Below are positions 1 to 13,700 of a DNA stretch of 64,000 bases, piece after piece (the first letter of the stretch is position 1; every line of letters begins with the position of its first letter). The notes below the pieces were generated by a model that saw only the letters and a program-made list of their open reading frames with translations, was not told where the DNA came from and searched no databases. The DNA comes from Cricetomys ansorgei (Eukaryota; Chordata; Mammalia; Rodentia; Nesomyidae). The position numbers and the translations under genes were made by a program. The stretch is taken from contig JAMJFZ010003624.1 of NCBI GenBank assembly GCA_026225945.1, forward strand, positions 8,231,001 to 8,295,000, written 5' to 3'.

Positions 1-1741
1 TGGCAGGATACTTGTTACCATGTAGACATGCGAGTGATCTTTAAATTCACTTATTTATATTCTACTTCATTTTCCCTAGAAATATCTCCCCCATATTAAA
101 ACAGTTTTATTCATTCAAAAACAGTCTGTTAAGTCAATTGCCTTATGTCTACTTTTGAAAAGGTAGGTAAAGGGAACATACCTTTGATAATTTTTTCTTT
201 TTTCTTTTGTAATCATAGTTAAAAATAAAAAAATAGCATCACAAATACAGGCTTTGATAGTGAAAAAAAAAATCTTATAAAGACTTTGTAAGAAAGATCT
301 TGAGTCCTACTGTAGCTCTGTAAAACTTCTGACAGTATAACCGTGAGAACTAAATTAACTTTTGTTGTCTTTTACCTGATTATTTATATAAGTTGGAAAA
401 AAATCTTCAAATTTCAGCAATGTTTAGCTAGTTTATATAGCAAATGAGTTTTACATGTAAATATAGTATTGATACATTAATGTTAATGTATCAGATAATG
501 TAACTTTAATGCCTGGCTAGTAAGTTTAAGGGCCATCCATTTTTGTTTTGTTCAACTAGTAGATAACTTTGCTGTTCTTAGAGCTAAGTGCTTGGTGTTT
601 GCGGGAACAGTCTATTTCAGTTCTTGTGGTGGTATCCTATGAGAAGGAAGTAAGAAATACTCAGCCGTGCCCCAGGGAGCACTTCTCATTCAGTGTTCGA
701 GGGCTGCCAGGTCTCAACTTCCCAGAGTTTCATTTTCACTAGAAAGATACTGTTTGCATCTGTTATAGAATGGTTTCTTCTACAAGAACAAAGCTATTTA
801 AAGCACTCTGAATAAAAAAAAGTGTGCCAAGTTTTACATCACCATTTTCTAAAATTCCCCTAAGTTGTTCATAATTGTGTAAAGATAGAAGTTTCTTTTC
901 TTATAAAACGATACAAAGCTTTTGAGTGTTAGACAAAGAATAGCAACTCATCAAATGTATTTTTTATTATATAGATTATTTTGGCAATTATTCCCTCTTC
1001 CTTCTGCTGATCTTTGGTATTTAAAAGACAAACAACAAAAAGACTCCTTCATGGTTTTATGATAAAGCTACCCCATACAAAAGACGTTTCTGAATTATAT
1101 TAGCTGTAATTCTAGTCTTTGTGTATTTCTTTCATGTCACAATGAAACTCCAAATTTCTGTCCATTGTTTAATGCAAGGATGCAATTATTTTATAGATTT
1201 ATCATCTTTCCCTGTCCAGAGTCCTGTAAATAGTAGAGCTTTATTTTGTATGAGTATGTTTGTTCATATTATAATTAAATTAAACATACTGTTCTCTAAA
1301 ACATGGTAATACTTTTCATTCCTTTTTAAAATAAGCAAAATCTTCACAAAAGAGGAAATGAGGGAGAATACTATCATACTAACGCCTCCTTTTGACTAGC
1401 TACTTAAACCTTAATTATTTTTTCTGTTCCTACCAGAATATCGTCTGAAATATATTTGACTTGCTTAGTATTTGTAGATCTTGGATACTGAATTCAGGTT
1501 GCATCAAATGAAGCTATTTCATAGTCTTCTGCCTTCATGATCTATTGTAATGCAAAAGAGAATTTGACAAATATTCACTGGTAGTAAATTATTTATTCCT
1601 TAAATCCTTGAGCTATTGATTGCAGGATCATTATTCTAGTTGCAAAGTAAGAATATTAGTGCTTCTCATCAGATATATAAGACAGGAGGTTTTGCTGTGG
1701 CAGCAAAATTTAAACTTTTTTTGTTGTTGTTCTTTTTGAAG
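1..1741 (+). other. Polk: Polk intron (3' part), AT-rich unique sequence
   Basis: No exon matching the upstream part of pol kappa, and no SINE, is visible. A short perfect inverted repeat lies at 470-493. The 3' end carries a T-rich tract before the acceptor at 1740-1741. Confidence 0.6.
470..493. repeat. Perfect 11-bp inverted repeat, 2-base spacer
   Basis: TGATACATTAA, then TG, then TTAATGTATCA. It could form a small hairpin or be a dimer binding site. Function unknown. Confidence 0.8.
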
Positions 1742-1895
1742 GTTAAGGAGATACTTGCTGAATATGATCCCAATTTTATGGCCATGAGCCTGGACGAAGC
1801 CTACTTGAATATAACACAGCACTTACAGGAAAGGCAGCATTGGCCTGAGGACAAAAGAAGATATTTCATCAAAACAGGAAACTCCATAAAAATTG
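1742..1895 (+). CDS. Polk: Polk exon with second catalytic motif SLDEA
   Basis: The acceptor AG is at 1740-1741 and the donor GT at 1896. The exon starts in phase 0 with VKEILAEYDPNF and ends after one base of the next codon. The palm-domain motif MSLDEAYLNIT is present; Asp at 1793-1795 and Glu at 1796-1798 correspond to D198 and E199 of human pol kappa, which bind the catalytic metals. By analogy with the 15-exon human gene this would be exon 6 (inference). Confidence 0.95.
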
Positions 1896-2277
1896 GTAAG
1901 CAATTTATTAGAACTAACAACTAAAAAACTAACAGAAAGCAGCTCTTTGGATTAACCCAATTAATCCATTTGTGTACATAGGATAGCGTTAGCTTTATAT
2001 TTTTCTTTATTAAAAAAAAAAGAAAAATCAGAAACTTAAAATATACCAATGGATTTTTTTAAATCAAATATATTCAGTCTCTTTTAAAATCAAATGAGAC
2101 TATTAAGTCTCCAGACTTTAAGACTCTCTAGTTTGCCAGGCGATGGTGGTACATATCTTTAATCCCAGTATTCCCTTGGTAGAGGCAGGCAGATCCCTGA
2201 GTTGAAGGCCAGCCCTAGTCTAAGGAGGGAATTCCAGGACAGCCAGGGCTACACAGAGAAACTCTGCCTCGAAAAGC

Positions 2278-2319
<42 letters not shown>

Positions 2320-2391
2320 GATAGATAGATAGATAGATAGATAGATGATAGATAGATGACAGATAGATGATAGATAGATATATGATAGATG

Positions 2392-2442
<51 letters not shown>

Positions 2443-5400
2443 GATAGATAAAAATCAACTGTAGATGATAAAAATCACCTGAGTTCTTCATCAGAGTAAT
2501 TGCGGACAGTTTTCTTAAGATCTAGCCAACTGTTTAGATTATCAGAGTGAAGCAAAGGAAGTTCTCTGTTTAAGGTGGCTTTTCTTTGTTGTTATTGTTG
2601 ATAAAAATCAGATTTTAAAATAGATCAGCCCCAAAGACACCAAAACCTTTGATGGTTTTATTTTCCTTTGTTTCCCAGGCTTTCTATAGTCTAGTTCTAC
2701 CTAGTTCAACCCTGCGGAAATTCCTGACCCGGCTCTCCCTTCTTCACCTTAGACCTGACCGTGGCCGGAGGGGGCAGGGCACACCTTGGACGTCCTCCTC
2801 TGTCACTCTCCACTTTATTTTTTATTCCAAGTCTAGAGCTGACTGATTTGCCGCTAAGCTCGGGGATCTATTGTCATCGTCTGTCCCATCACCCCTTACC
2901 TCCGAGCCCCGCACAGTACCTCGCTTTTGCGCAGGTGTTGTAGATCTGGACCCGGGTCCTCCAGCTTGCTGCGCAAGCACTTTATCCTCTCAGATTCTCC
3001 CCAGACCCTCCGCAACTCTTCTACTAACAATTCAGAGTTTCGGGGAACCATTAGATTTTTAAGCAATCTTTTTATTACTTATCCAAAGCAAAACCACAAA
3101 ACGTTCAGGTGTCACACATTCTGTTCCTTTGCCAAAGGTGCAGTTACTTCAAATGTCTGACCTGTCTTGAATCCACGACCAGTTCACCCCCAGCTGAAAC
3201 AGTGACCCAGAGGGATTCACTCACAAGGCTGCAGGCACATCTCATGTGTGTTAACATACTCACAGCTTCAGAGGGGCTAGGCACTGGAGAACGCCTCAGT
3301 AATGTTCCTTGAACAAAAATGGCGGGTGTACAATGGAATCAAATTCTTTTTGTTGTTTTGTTTTGTTTTGAGACAGGATTTTTCTATATAGCCCTGAGCC
3401 CTGGCTTCCCTGGAACTAACTCACTGTGTAGACCAGGCTGGCTTCAAAAACTGACAGAGAGATCCTCCTGCTTCTGCCTCCCAGTGCTGGGATAAAACGC
3501 GAGCACCACCTCACCCAGCAGCATCAATTCTAAACGTCACACTGTTGGGTGCTCACCTTGTTTGCAGCAAGTCTAATGGAGACATCAACTTGCAACTTCA
3601 TTACTTTGTTTCCTAAGGGCTAGTAGGTCTGTCTTTTTTCTTTGATGGAAACATCAGAAAAAGAATAATAGTTTCTGGATTCAGCAGCTTGGAACAACAG
3701 TGAAAAGACTGCTTTTCTGGTATAACCTTATTCTTTGGGCGTGCGAGGCATAAAATCTGAAGCTTAAAAATCTCACTCTGTTAGTTCCTTAGGTTTTGTG
3801 AGGAAAAGGGAGAGGGGAACTATTAGCTGATTATTTTTAAGCACCCCCAAGGGTCCTCTGTAACAATTACTCTTACCTCATGTTTTAAAAACTGCTTTGG
3901 GCCTATTGTTATTGGCTTTCACTCTCTGCTAATGCTCCTTTCAGTGTATATCCCGACAGCAATGAAGTAACTTCATAGTGACAGTAGCTTTCAGTTTGCT
4001 CATTTGCAGAGTCTTCTTCATCTGCTTCATATTATTGTTAAGCAAATGAAGTAGCTTAGCTTTTGTTTCTCATAAGTAACTCCCTATGGGCTGGACTTTT
4101 GTGAATATCAGACCTTGTATTTAAAGGGTGGTGGAAGTGTAGCAGGTGATTGATGACTCTTCACAGCCAGACATTTTCTTATTTGCCCTTTTATAAAAGA
4201 CGCCCTGTCGCTAGAAATATGTGGCAAACTATTGTCTTTGTTCGCAAATAAAATTATAAGCCTTGTTTGTACGTTTGCCTTGCCATACAAATCTAGCTGT
4301 CAAGTGTCAGGCTGTGTAAGGAACCCAAATGCTGCACACCTGCGTTCTTGATCCGGATGGGGTGCTCTAATCCCAGTCCTGGGCTCTGCTTGCTTCCGTT
4401 ATGGAGACTGTGAAGGTGTTTCGTTCGGAAGGAGGAAACCACTTCAGCAGTTAGTCCTGCAGCCAGGCCACACACAAATAAAACAACTGGGGTTGAGAGA
4501 TGCTGGCAGCGGCCTAGCTTCCTGCAGCCAAGGTCTGCTGGAGGAGTTGGGGGGAGGGGGGAGCCATTGCGAGTCACTGTAGAGAGGGCTTGGGATCTGG
4601 ACTGGGACGTACCAGGCCTGCATCTTCTCTGTAGCTCTTTACCTCGACTTCTGTTCAGCCACTTGGAAGAAAGGGCTTCTGAGTGACCTCATTTCAGCTG
4701 TCCCATCCTCTTCATCCTCTCCAAGTTGCTCTGAAGTTTAAAACTCAGACTGTGAAGACGAAAAGGGCCTAAAGCACAGATGTCGTAAAAACAGGTTGTA
4801 TTATGTGGCCTAGGAATTCAGATTTGGGAAACATCCATCTATAAACTAATTCATATGCCATAACTAAAGTTTTAAGTATCTGATCAAGTATCTGTTATAT
4901 TATTTGCATATCTCTAGACATTTTCTAAAGACCAAGTTCATTTTTCAAGTAAAGTACCTTCAACTTGTGTCTTGAAATTTAAGAAATTTTAAGCTCAGTA
5001 TGGTGTTTTCATACCTCTAATCCCAGCACTTTGAAGGCTGAAGCAGTAGAATTAGGAGTTCAGGATGAGCCTGGGCAGGGTATGTTGCTAATTCGAGGCT
5101 AACCTGAGCTCAAAACAAAAAAACAGAAAATTAATTGTTTCCTCTGCATTTACCTAATTTGGTTCTGGGAGCCCTAATACCCTGGCAACATGATTGAAGT
5201 TTGCTTGCCAAGGTTCCAGACTCCCTGGTCGGGATTTTCGGCTTACCAGACATTTTGCCCCTTTCTCCCCTTTGCTGTAGTGGTGACAAAGGCCTTTCAT
5301 TATGTCTGCATGGCCTGGTAATACCTTAGCTGGCTGGTGTTAGCTGAGAAGGGGAATCAGCCATTTTTTACTCAAGAGTAATTGTCATTGTAAAATATCT

Positions 5401-8400
5401 TGTGGGCTTCTAAGTCCTGGCATGTGTAAAGCTACCTATTCATACCTATTCATAGTACATTGTAAAGGGTATTCCTGAAATGGGTGTTGGTCCTCCCAGG
5501 AAGAGACTAGCCTTTAACAGATAGAAGCAAAAGGAGCCTAGATAGAGAAAAAATAAATTCGCACCAAAGAGCTAAAAACCATAAAATAAAAACCTTCCTT
5601 GGTGCCTACATGGCTCCCTGCTCTATTTGAGGCAGATGGAGATATTATTCAGCTAACAGTAATATTCAACCAATTAATAGGTTATTAAGTCAAATGTTCT
5701 TTCATAGTGAACAAGATAACCTTGAAGTTTGTAAGTGGCTCCTCTCTGGCTCCTCTCTGGGTATGATCAACTTCTAGGAGTGACTATATCTGCATATCAA
5801 ACCAGTTCCTCGGGAGGCAGGACCAATATTTGCATACCAAAAAAAACTGTACTTGGATTTTTAAAGCTTCTTGCCAGAGCAGCTCTCTCTCTCTCCCTCT
5901 CTCCCTTTCTCCCCCACCCCCTTTCTGGTGTGGACCCCTTCCCTTGGTAATGTACATTGTCAGTCTCTCCCTCCTTCTCTTCTTGGTGTGGGTTTTTCCA
6001 CTGGCAAGGCACACTGTCAGTCTCTCTCTTGCCCCTCTCTTTTCTTAATACATATACTGTTAATTCCCCTATTAAAGCATTTTACTTCCAAAGCGTTCTA
6101 CGTGTCATTTTAAAGCGTGACCCTGCATGCCATTTCCTTGGGTCCCATAAAAGAATGAACTACTCTGTCATTCCTTTTTTCCACACTCGTACTCCCTCCT
6201 GAGTAGAGTTTTCGTGAACCCATTTGTGGAAAAGGCTGGATCCCTCCGCAGTTCGGAAAATATATGTGTTATGAAATGGGATCAAAAACTCTATTATTAA
6301 TCTTTTAAATACATTTAAATTGTTTTTATCCTGTTTTAAGCTTAGAGAATAGTTTTTCATGAAATTAATTGTTCATGTGAATATTTTTAGTATTGGTATC
6401 GGGATAGAGTTAAATATATTCTATGCTATATTTGAAAATGGACTTAAGCTAACAACTAGTTGGTTACCTTACATTTTTAAAAAATGTGTTTCTTTGTTTG
6501 AGATAGAATCTCACTATGCATTACAAGGTAGGCACAAACTTGTCATCCTCCTGCCTCATCTCCCAATTGCTGAGATTACAGGTATACACACCACTGTGCC
6601 TGGCTACTTTATTTTTTTATTTTATTTTATTTTGGTTTTTTGAGACACAGTTTCTCTGTTGTAACTCTGGCTGTCCTGGAACTCACTCTGTGGACCAGGC
6701 TGGCCTCAAACTCACAAGAGATCTGCCTGCCTCTGCCTCTTCAAATATTGGGATTAAAGGCGTGCACTACCACCACCCAGATACTTTTTAATAATGACTT
6801 TTCCAATGTACTGTAAATTACACTTCTTTTCTTTAAATTTGTACCTTCATCAATAGGATCAGAATCTAAGAATTTGTATAAAGAAATTTAACTTTCAAGA
6901 GTAATTTCCATTTATAGCAAATTCACCCTTAATGAAAGAAATGTTTTATTGACAAGCAAGTGAAATCAGCATTTGAAAAGAGATATTTTAGAATAATTTA
7001 ATATTTTTAAAGTTTCTTACATGAATAAAGAAAAATTAAGTTTTCCTCCAAAACAAATTTAATTTTGGTTGCAATTACTCTTATTATTTAATATTTTTTT
7101 TCCTCTTCATTCCTAATTTTAACTTAAGAAGGATCTGTTTCTCCTTAGAGAAGAATAAAGTGAAAAATATTTCCTTTCTTAACAAAAAAGCAATGGGCTT
7201 CGGAAGTTCATGAGTTTTACATAGGATATTTCCTTTAAAATGTACACTAAAGAAATGGGTAATTGTCAGAAGCCATATCAGATAATGCTCTTTTAAGGAA
7301 AGCCTGACAGCATTTTCTTATTAAATAGTTACAAGAAATAATTGATAGCGTTTCTTATCTAGGTTCCTAGAAACAAACTGAATTTGCTTTGTTTTCAGCA
7401 GTGTAGGAGAGAAGTGGTCACTTATGTCTGTAAGTCTTAGAAGACTTGGCAACAACAATCGGGAGTTCAAGGCCAGTGTGAGCTACTAGACTTTCTCAAG
7501 CAGACATATGCCTTTGCACATAGAGAAGGGGGGCAGGGAAGAGATGGGGGGGAGAAAAATAATACTGGGAGTTTGGGGGGGAGCGTTAAAAACATGAAAG
7601 AGTGGAGTGAAACCTAACTTAAGGAGCGTGTGCCTCTTAAAATGAAGATGACTTGCTGTTCCTGTTTGTGATTTAGATAAACCAGGAGAGGAAGCTCACA
7701 AACTGAGTGAGGACGATCCGTCCATCTCCCCACTGCTTTTTGACGACAGTCCTCCTGATCTGCAACCCCAAGGAAATCCTTTGCGACTGAACTCCGAAGA
7801 ACAAAACAATCCACAAATACTCAAGAATTCAGTTGTTTTTGGAACATCAGCTGAGGAAGTGGTAAAGGAAATTCGCTTCAGAATTGAACAAAAAACAACA
7901 CTGACAGCCAGTGCAGGTATTTAAAGAGACACTAACAGCCTCTGGTGGTTCATTCATGCTGGCTAATTCAAGGTTACCTACTAGTAGTAGGTCCTCATTG
8001 TAAAGTAGATGGTAACATTTGATTTGGCTGCTAGCAACTTTTACCTACTGAGGCTAGATAAGTCTAAGCTATGATTAAGCAAAAAAGCCTATGGCCCAAG
8101 GGAGGGAAGGAAAACAACTATCATAAATCTGGAATAGCGATCCTTTAAGTGCAGAATGTATTTCAGTTGGATTGCACAGGATATTTGATTGGCACTTGTT
8201 CTAGATTAGTTTGTAGGAGAGAGCCTAGAGTATATGAAGGTTGGCGAACATCTCCCTCACTCCCACCAAGAAAAAGATCAACTTGCAGCAGAGCAACTTA
8301 AAACCATCTGGTGGAAAAACAAAACAAAACAAAACAACAAAGCCAACAGAGTCCCAGCACTCTGCATATATGCGCGGCCCCTAGGAGCATCTCGGGGTCT

Positions 8401-10689
8401 TAGCACAGGAACTAATATGGTGAGTCACAAAGCCACTGAGTCACCTGTAAAGCCACCTGTGTGCTGTGATTAGGTTAATGTTCTCTATCCCACAACGTGA
8501 GCATGCATAATCAGCTTCAGGAAAATATCCGTGAAAACCAAAATGAACTACCAATGAATATAGGTAAAAATATCTACTATAAATTGTCTTAGACTCCTAG
8601 AAATTATTAAACATCATTGTGGTCATTTGTGAGCAACAATGGAGATTAAAAAAAATCTTACGTTGTTTCCTTTAATATATTACAAGTCAGAATATTTAAT
8701 TTTTAATGTGAAAATTTATATTCAGAAAAACTTTTCAAACAGCAAGCATCGATCATAAACTGCATTATGAATCTTTTCTGATAAATAGATACAGACCCAG
8801 TGCAAAACAATACTGTATTCCTAGCACAGTTATAAGTAATGACAAGTACTATCACTCAGTTCAGAAGTTACTCTTGGATCTTAAAATATGGAGACTCCAA
8901 TGTTACTCATTTCTCCTGCTAATATGTTCCCTTCCCCTAAAACCTCAGGAAGTCCCGGGGAAGGTCGTAGCCAAATGTCATGTTTAAAGTAGCATCGTGT
9001 ATGATTTTGGATTATTCGCATTAACTTTCATCCTCTTATCACATAATTGCCTGCGCAAGGCAGCGCCCTCCAGTCCTTAGAGTGCTCTTCTCTTTAAGGC
9101 ATCGCCCCCAACACAATGCTAGCAAAAGTGTGCAGTGACAAGAACAAGCCAAATGGACAGTACCAAATCCCCCCCAGCAGGCACGCAGTGATGGACTTCA
9201 TCAAGGACCTGCCCATTAGAAAGGTAAGATTTTATTTACAGTTATTATTTGAGTATGTACTCTGAGTTCTGAAGAGGCACCAGTCCGATAGTAATTGTTC
9301 TTTGATGGATAGTTATAAAGTAATAGGTAGCAGGTAAGCACTTTGCTGGGGAGTTGAATGTGTATTTGAAACTTTCTGTGAATCCCTGAGTAATGTTTCA
9401 GAAGCTTATCTGCAGGAGAGGTTCTAGTAAACCAGCCATGGCAGACTTCCAAGCACATTCCTACCAAGGAGAAAGGACATGCAAGGAACACTTGAAGGAA
9501 TGCTTTCGACTGTAACCTAGTCAGCTGTAACCTAGTTGACTATAACCTACTTGACTCTAAGACTGCAACTTAGTGGACTGTAACCTAGTCGACCGTAACC
9601 TAGTCGACCGTAACCTAGTCTACTGCAACCTAGTCACCTAGTTCTGCCAGGTGAATAGGTGGCATTCCAAGGGATCTAGAATTTTGTTTTTGACAAAATT
9701 CAACCAAAGTATATTACCATTTCTAACATGATAAAATTGTCCCACAAGTTTCCAGAAATGACATTTTTTACTATTTATAGCTCCTAGATTTTTGTGTCCT
9801 ATGCCCTCTTATTTTTTCTAACAATTGTACTGTATACTATATAATAGGCCAGAGCCTGCTCAAAATAATGGATATGCTTGAATATCCATTATGCTTGAAT
9901 ATATAATTTTTTTCAATATATATATGCTCAATATATATATATATGAAATATATATATGCTTGAATATATATTTTTTTTCAATATATATATGCTCAATATA
10001 TATATGAAATATATATATATTCATATATATAACATATATATGTTACACACACACATATATATGTTACCTCTCAGTGTTCAAGGAACAGGCTATAGCAAAG
10101 TTAACAATGTTAATAACTCCTGGATACTATATACAAACTGTAGTTTTTTCTAAAGCATGAATAGATGTTCTATTCTTTTTAAGTTCTGGGTTCAAATACT
10201 TGGGTGAGTTCAAATATTGGCGAGATTTTTAAATCTCATTTAAAAATCCTTAATTATAAAAAAAATAAAGAGGACATAGAATACAAAAATCCAGAATCTG
10301 TAAATAATAAAATATGCTATTTCTGGAACCTTGTGAGAGAATTTTCTCATGTTAGAGATGGTAATATACTTTGGTTTAATTTTGTCACAAACAAAATTCC
10401 TAAAGAATCATAAATATTGCACTAAAAAGTTTCATTTGTTTGCTCTACTGGTCCCAAAGTTTGTATGACCACAGCATTCTTTTTTAAATGCCCTTAAAAA
10501 TTCTATAAAATTAAGCTATGTGAACAAAAAGTAGTAAGTTTTCTTACATGATATGTGAAAATAATATTTGTTCCTTTTGTTAGTTACAGAAGATTATAAT
10601 CTTCCACTGGGAATGTCACTCAGCAGCAGAATGTTTACTTAGCATGTCCAGGGCTCTGCGTTCAACCCTCAGCACTAAGAATGTTTTCA

Positions 10690-10729
<40 letters not shown>

Positions 10730-13700
10730 TATAATCTCATTTTAAAATCCTTAATTATAAATATTGGTTCATCCGTGGCTATATTACCCTGAACACACTT
10801 GATTTAATCTGAGTCTGGAATCTCTTCTAGGTTTCTGGAGTAGGAAAAGTTACAGAGAAAATGCTACTGGCTCTTGGAATTGTAACCTGCACAGAACTCT
10901 ATCAGCAGAGAGCATTGCTTTCGCTACTTTTCTCCGAAACGTCTTGGCATTATTTCCTTCACATCGCCCTGGGTCTGGGTTCAACAGACCTGTCGAGGTA
11001 TCTATGTACAGTTACTTAGCTTCTCGTCATTTTCTGAAGTGTCAGTTTGAACCTTTGAGATGAAGGCTATTTGAAAATGTTTTTAAATTCATTTTGACTG
11101 GTTTAATCTAGACTGTATCTTGGTTATCGGATATCTTGGTTTACGTCTTGGAAAAAAAGAAGAAGAATGGCTCACTTCTAGGCATTGACTTCAGCAGTAG
11201 GAAAGATGTGTGACAGGAAGGGTGCTTACCTCTGTCCTCTGCCTGCTTGTTCTGTTTTCAGACTGTGAGAGGAAGGCTGGTGGTCAGGTCGTTGAGGAAA
11301 GAAAGATGGCTTGTGTTCCACAGTTTATTCTTTAAGCAGGACTTAGTAGTCTTCTGAAAGCCCTTAACCTCAAGTCATTTAGTTTTCAGATGTGTGAATG
11401 GATCCTGACTACTTACACAGAGATCGCGACAGTGCGCTGGACAGAGTTCTGCCTTCACGGAGTTTACACGCTAGTATGAGAAACAGAAAATAGCCAAAGA
11501 AACAGATGAAGCAAGCAGGTCATAGTGACTTGGGAGTCTAGTGTGGGGTCGACAGAGGTCATCGAAGCTAGTCGAAGCGGGACACCTAAATAAAAGTCCT
11601 GTACTTTCTTCTGTCAGTTTTTATATCCGGGCTTTGAACTGTTGTGGATGGATGAAAAGACAGGTGAGGAGAAAAGAATGGGAATCATAAAAATCAACCC
11701 TACACACTGTCTTCATCATGCTCTGTCTCGTTAGTATACCTTCAGAAGACCTTGAGATGGTGGGTTATCTGGGGAGAACGCAGCGAGACAGGGTTGCAAT
11801 ACCCCTCCCTAAGTGTTGGAATTAGCTACACACCTATGCCATCATGCCTGGCTGCCTTTATGTTCTTGTACTTAAATTAAAGGAGAGCAATAAAATCAAA
11901 GAGGATATGGATAAAATTAATTACAAAAAGCTTTCAAGGTCTGATAAGGAATTAGAGGCTAGCCTGAGCTGCAAAGTGAGACCTTGTCTGTTCAGAGAGG
12001 GGGCAGGGCAGTGCAAAGCTACTGTTATTGTTCTCAACTCTCTCACTCCTTGTTCCCTTGAGACCACAAGTAAAGGGCTCTGATCTCATGTGTACACAAT
12101 AGAAGATGAAATCACAGCACTGTAAGCAATCTAGATTGCTTATTCAATCCAAAACTTGTCATCTTTTCTCCCCATTATATTTGAAAGTAACGTAGTTTGA
12201 TATAACGCAGCAGGTGCTATTCTATAGTCTATAGAGGCCAGTAAGGCTTTTAGACAAAACATTCACAAGCTCATTTATACTATGCAGTGGCTGGCCTTTC
12301 TCCCCTCAGTCTGTGTTCTCTGTTGCCCTGTGCTGCTTTGGCTTTTGTCTTCTTCACCCTTTGGAGCATACTGCCCTATTTTTGGTTTGTGTTTAGTTGG
12401 TTTTTTGGTTCTTGTGATTGATTGGACCTCACACGTTAGGCATGTACTCTACTACTGAGCTTCATGCCCTCTCTCTTTGCTTATTATTTTGAAATAGGAT
12501 CTCACTTACGTTAACTGGATGACTTTGAATTAACCTTGTGGCCCAGGCTGGCCTTGAACTTGTGATCCTCTTGCCTCAGCCTCCCAAATAGCTGGGATTA
12601 TTATTACAGGATTGTCCCATCTGGTCTACCTTCTTTCGATTGCTACTGTTGCGTTGTGGTTTTTTTTTTTTTTTTTCTGTGTCGGGACTCAAACTTAACA
12701 CCTTGGTTGTGTGAGACAAGCTCCGTATGACTGAGCTGCCTCCCCAGCCTGTATTTCTTCTATGCTTGTTTATATGCACTGGGATGTAAGCTTCTTAAGA
12801 CAGTCACTTGATATATATTATTCATTGTTCTCTGAGTTCTCCGGCAGTGCTCAGCTGCTTAATACCCAGTGAGTATTTGGAAAAATGAATAAAACAAATG
12901 TTACTTCGGTTTCTTTAGTTCAGTTGCCTCTATCAGGTTACCTAGAGTCTAGTCAAAGTAGATTCTGTCATCATCCTGCACCAAATTCTGACTGAGACGT
13001 GAATCACAGATACCGTGTAGATGAGGAGTTGGTGTGCCAGCCTCCAAATGAAACAGCGTTGAATCGTGTAGAATATACATGTGTCCTTCGGCTAAGAATC
13101 GTTATGCCTATACCTCCTATTTTAGCATTCCGACTTTTAATAGAAGCAAGTTATATACCTATTTTTAAATTTGTTTTCTACTTTGGTTATAGACTTGATC
13201 CATGACACACAAAATCAAATTAGTATCTGTTTATGTCTTACTGACAGTTTTCATTTTTAGATTTAAAAGAAACCCTCAGTGTTTTTTGTAAGATATAAAA
13301 AAAAATTTTTTTAAACAAAGTATTTAAAGAGAATGTTAGGGGGCTATAGAGGTGGCTCAGCAGTTAAAAGCACTGGCGGCTCTTTCACCCGACCTGGATG
13401 TGATTCCCAGCACCCACATGGTGGCTCGCAAATGGTGGTTCCAGTTTCAGAAGATACAGTGCCCTCTTCTAACCTCTGAGCACTGGACACACATGGTGAC
13501 AGACATACATGCAGGCAAAACACTCATATGCATAAAGTTAATTAACTAATTAATTAATTAAGAAGTGTATATGAAGTTCTCTTACTGACCAAAAGGAACT
13601 CAGTTTTCTTTGAGAAATAAAGACTTTTTTTTCTTCTTCCTCGTTTCAAGGGATGGAGAAAGGAAAAGTATGAGCGTTGAAAGGTAATGTTTGCTCTTTT

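Larger units (their letters stand above)
10998..13338 (+). other. Polk: Polk intron with old SINE fragments
   Basis: A short antisense B1-like remnant is at about 11788-11855. An antisense ID-like piece lies at 12410-12470, followed by an antisense B1 at 12480-12620 and a second antisense ID with a T-run at 12657-12752. The rest is unrecognised. Confidence 0.5.

Noticed and set aside
1640..1741. In-frame extension upstream of the SLDEA exon of Polk, with an ATG at 1640
   Set aside because: Intron sequence; the AG at 1740-1741 and the start VKEIL match the known exon border.
2249..2491. 80-codon antisense ORF rich in LSIY repeats
   Set aside because: Pure translation of the GATA microsatellite.
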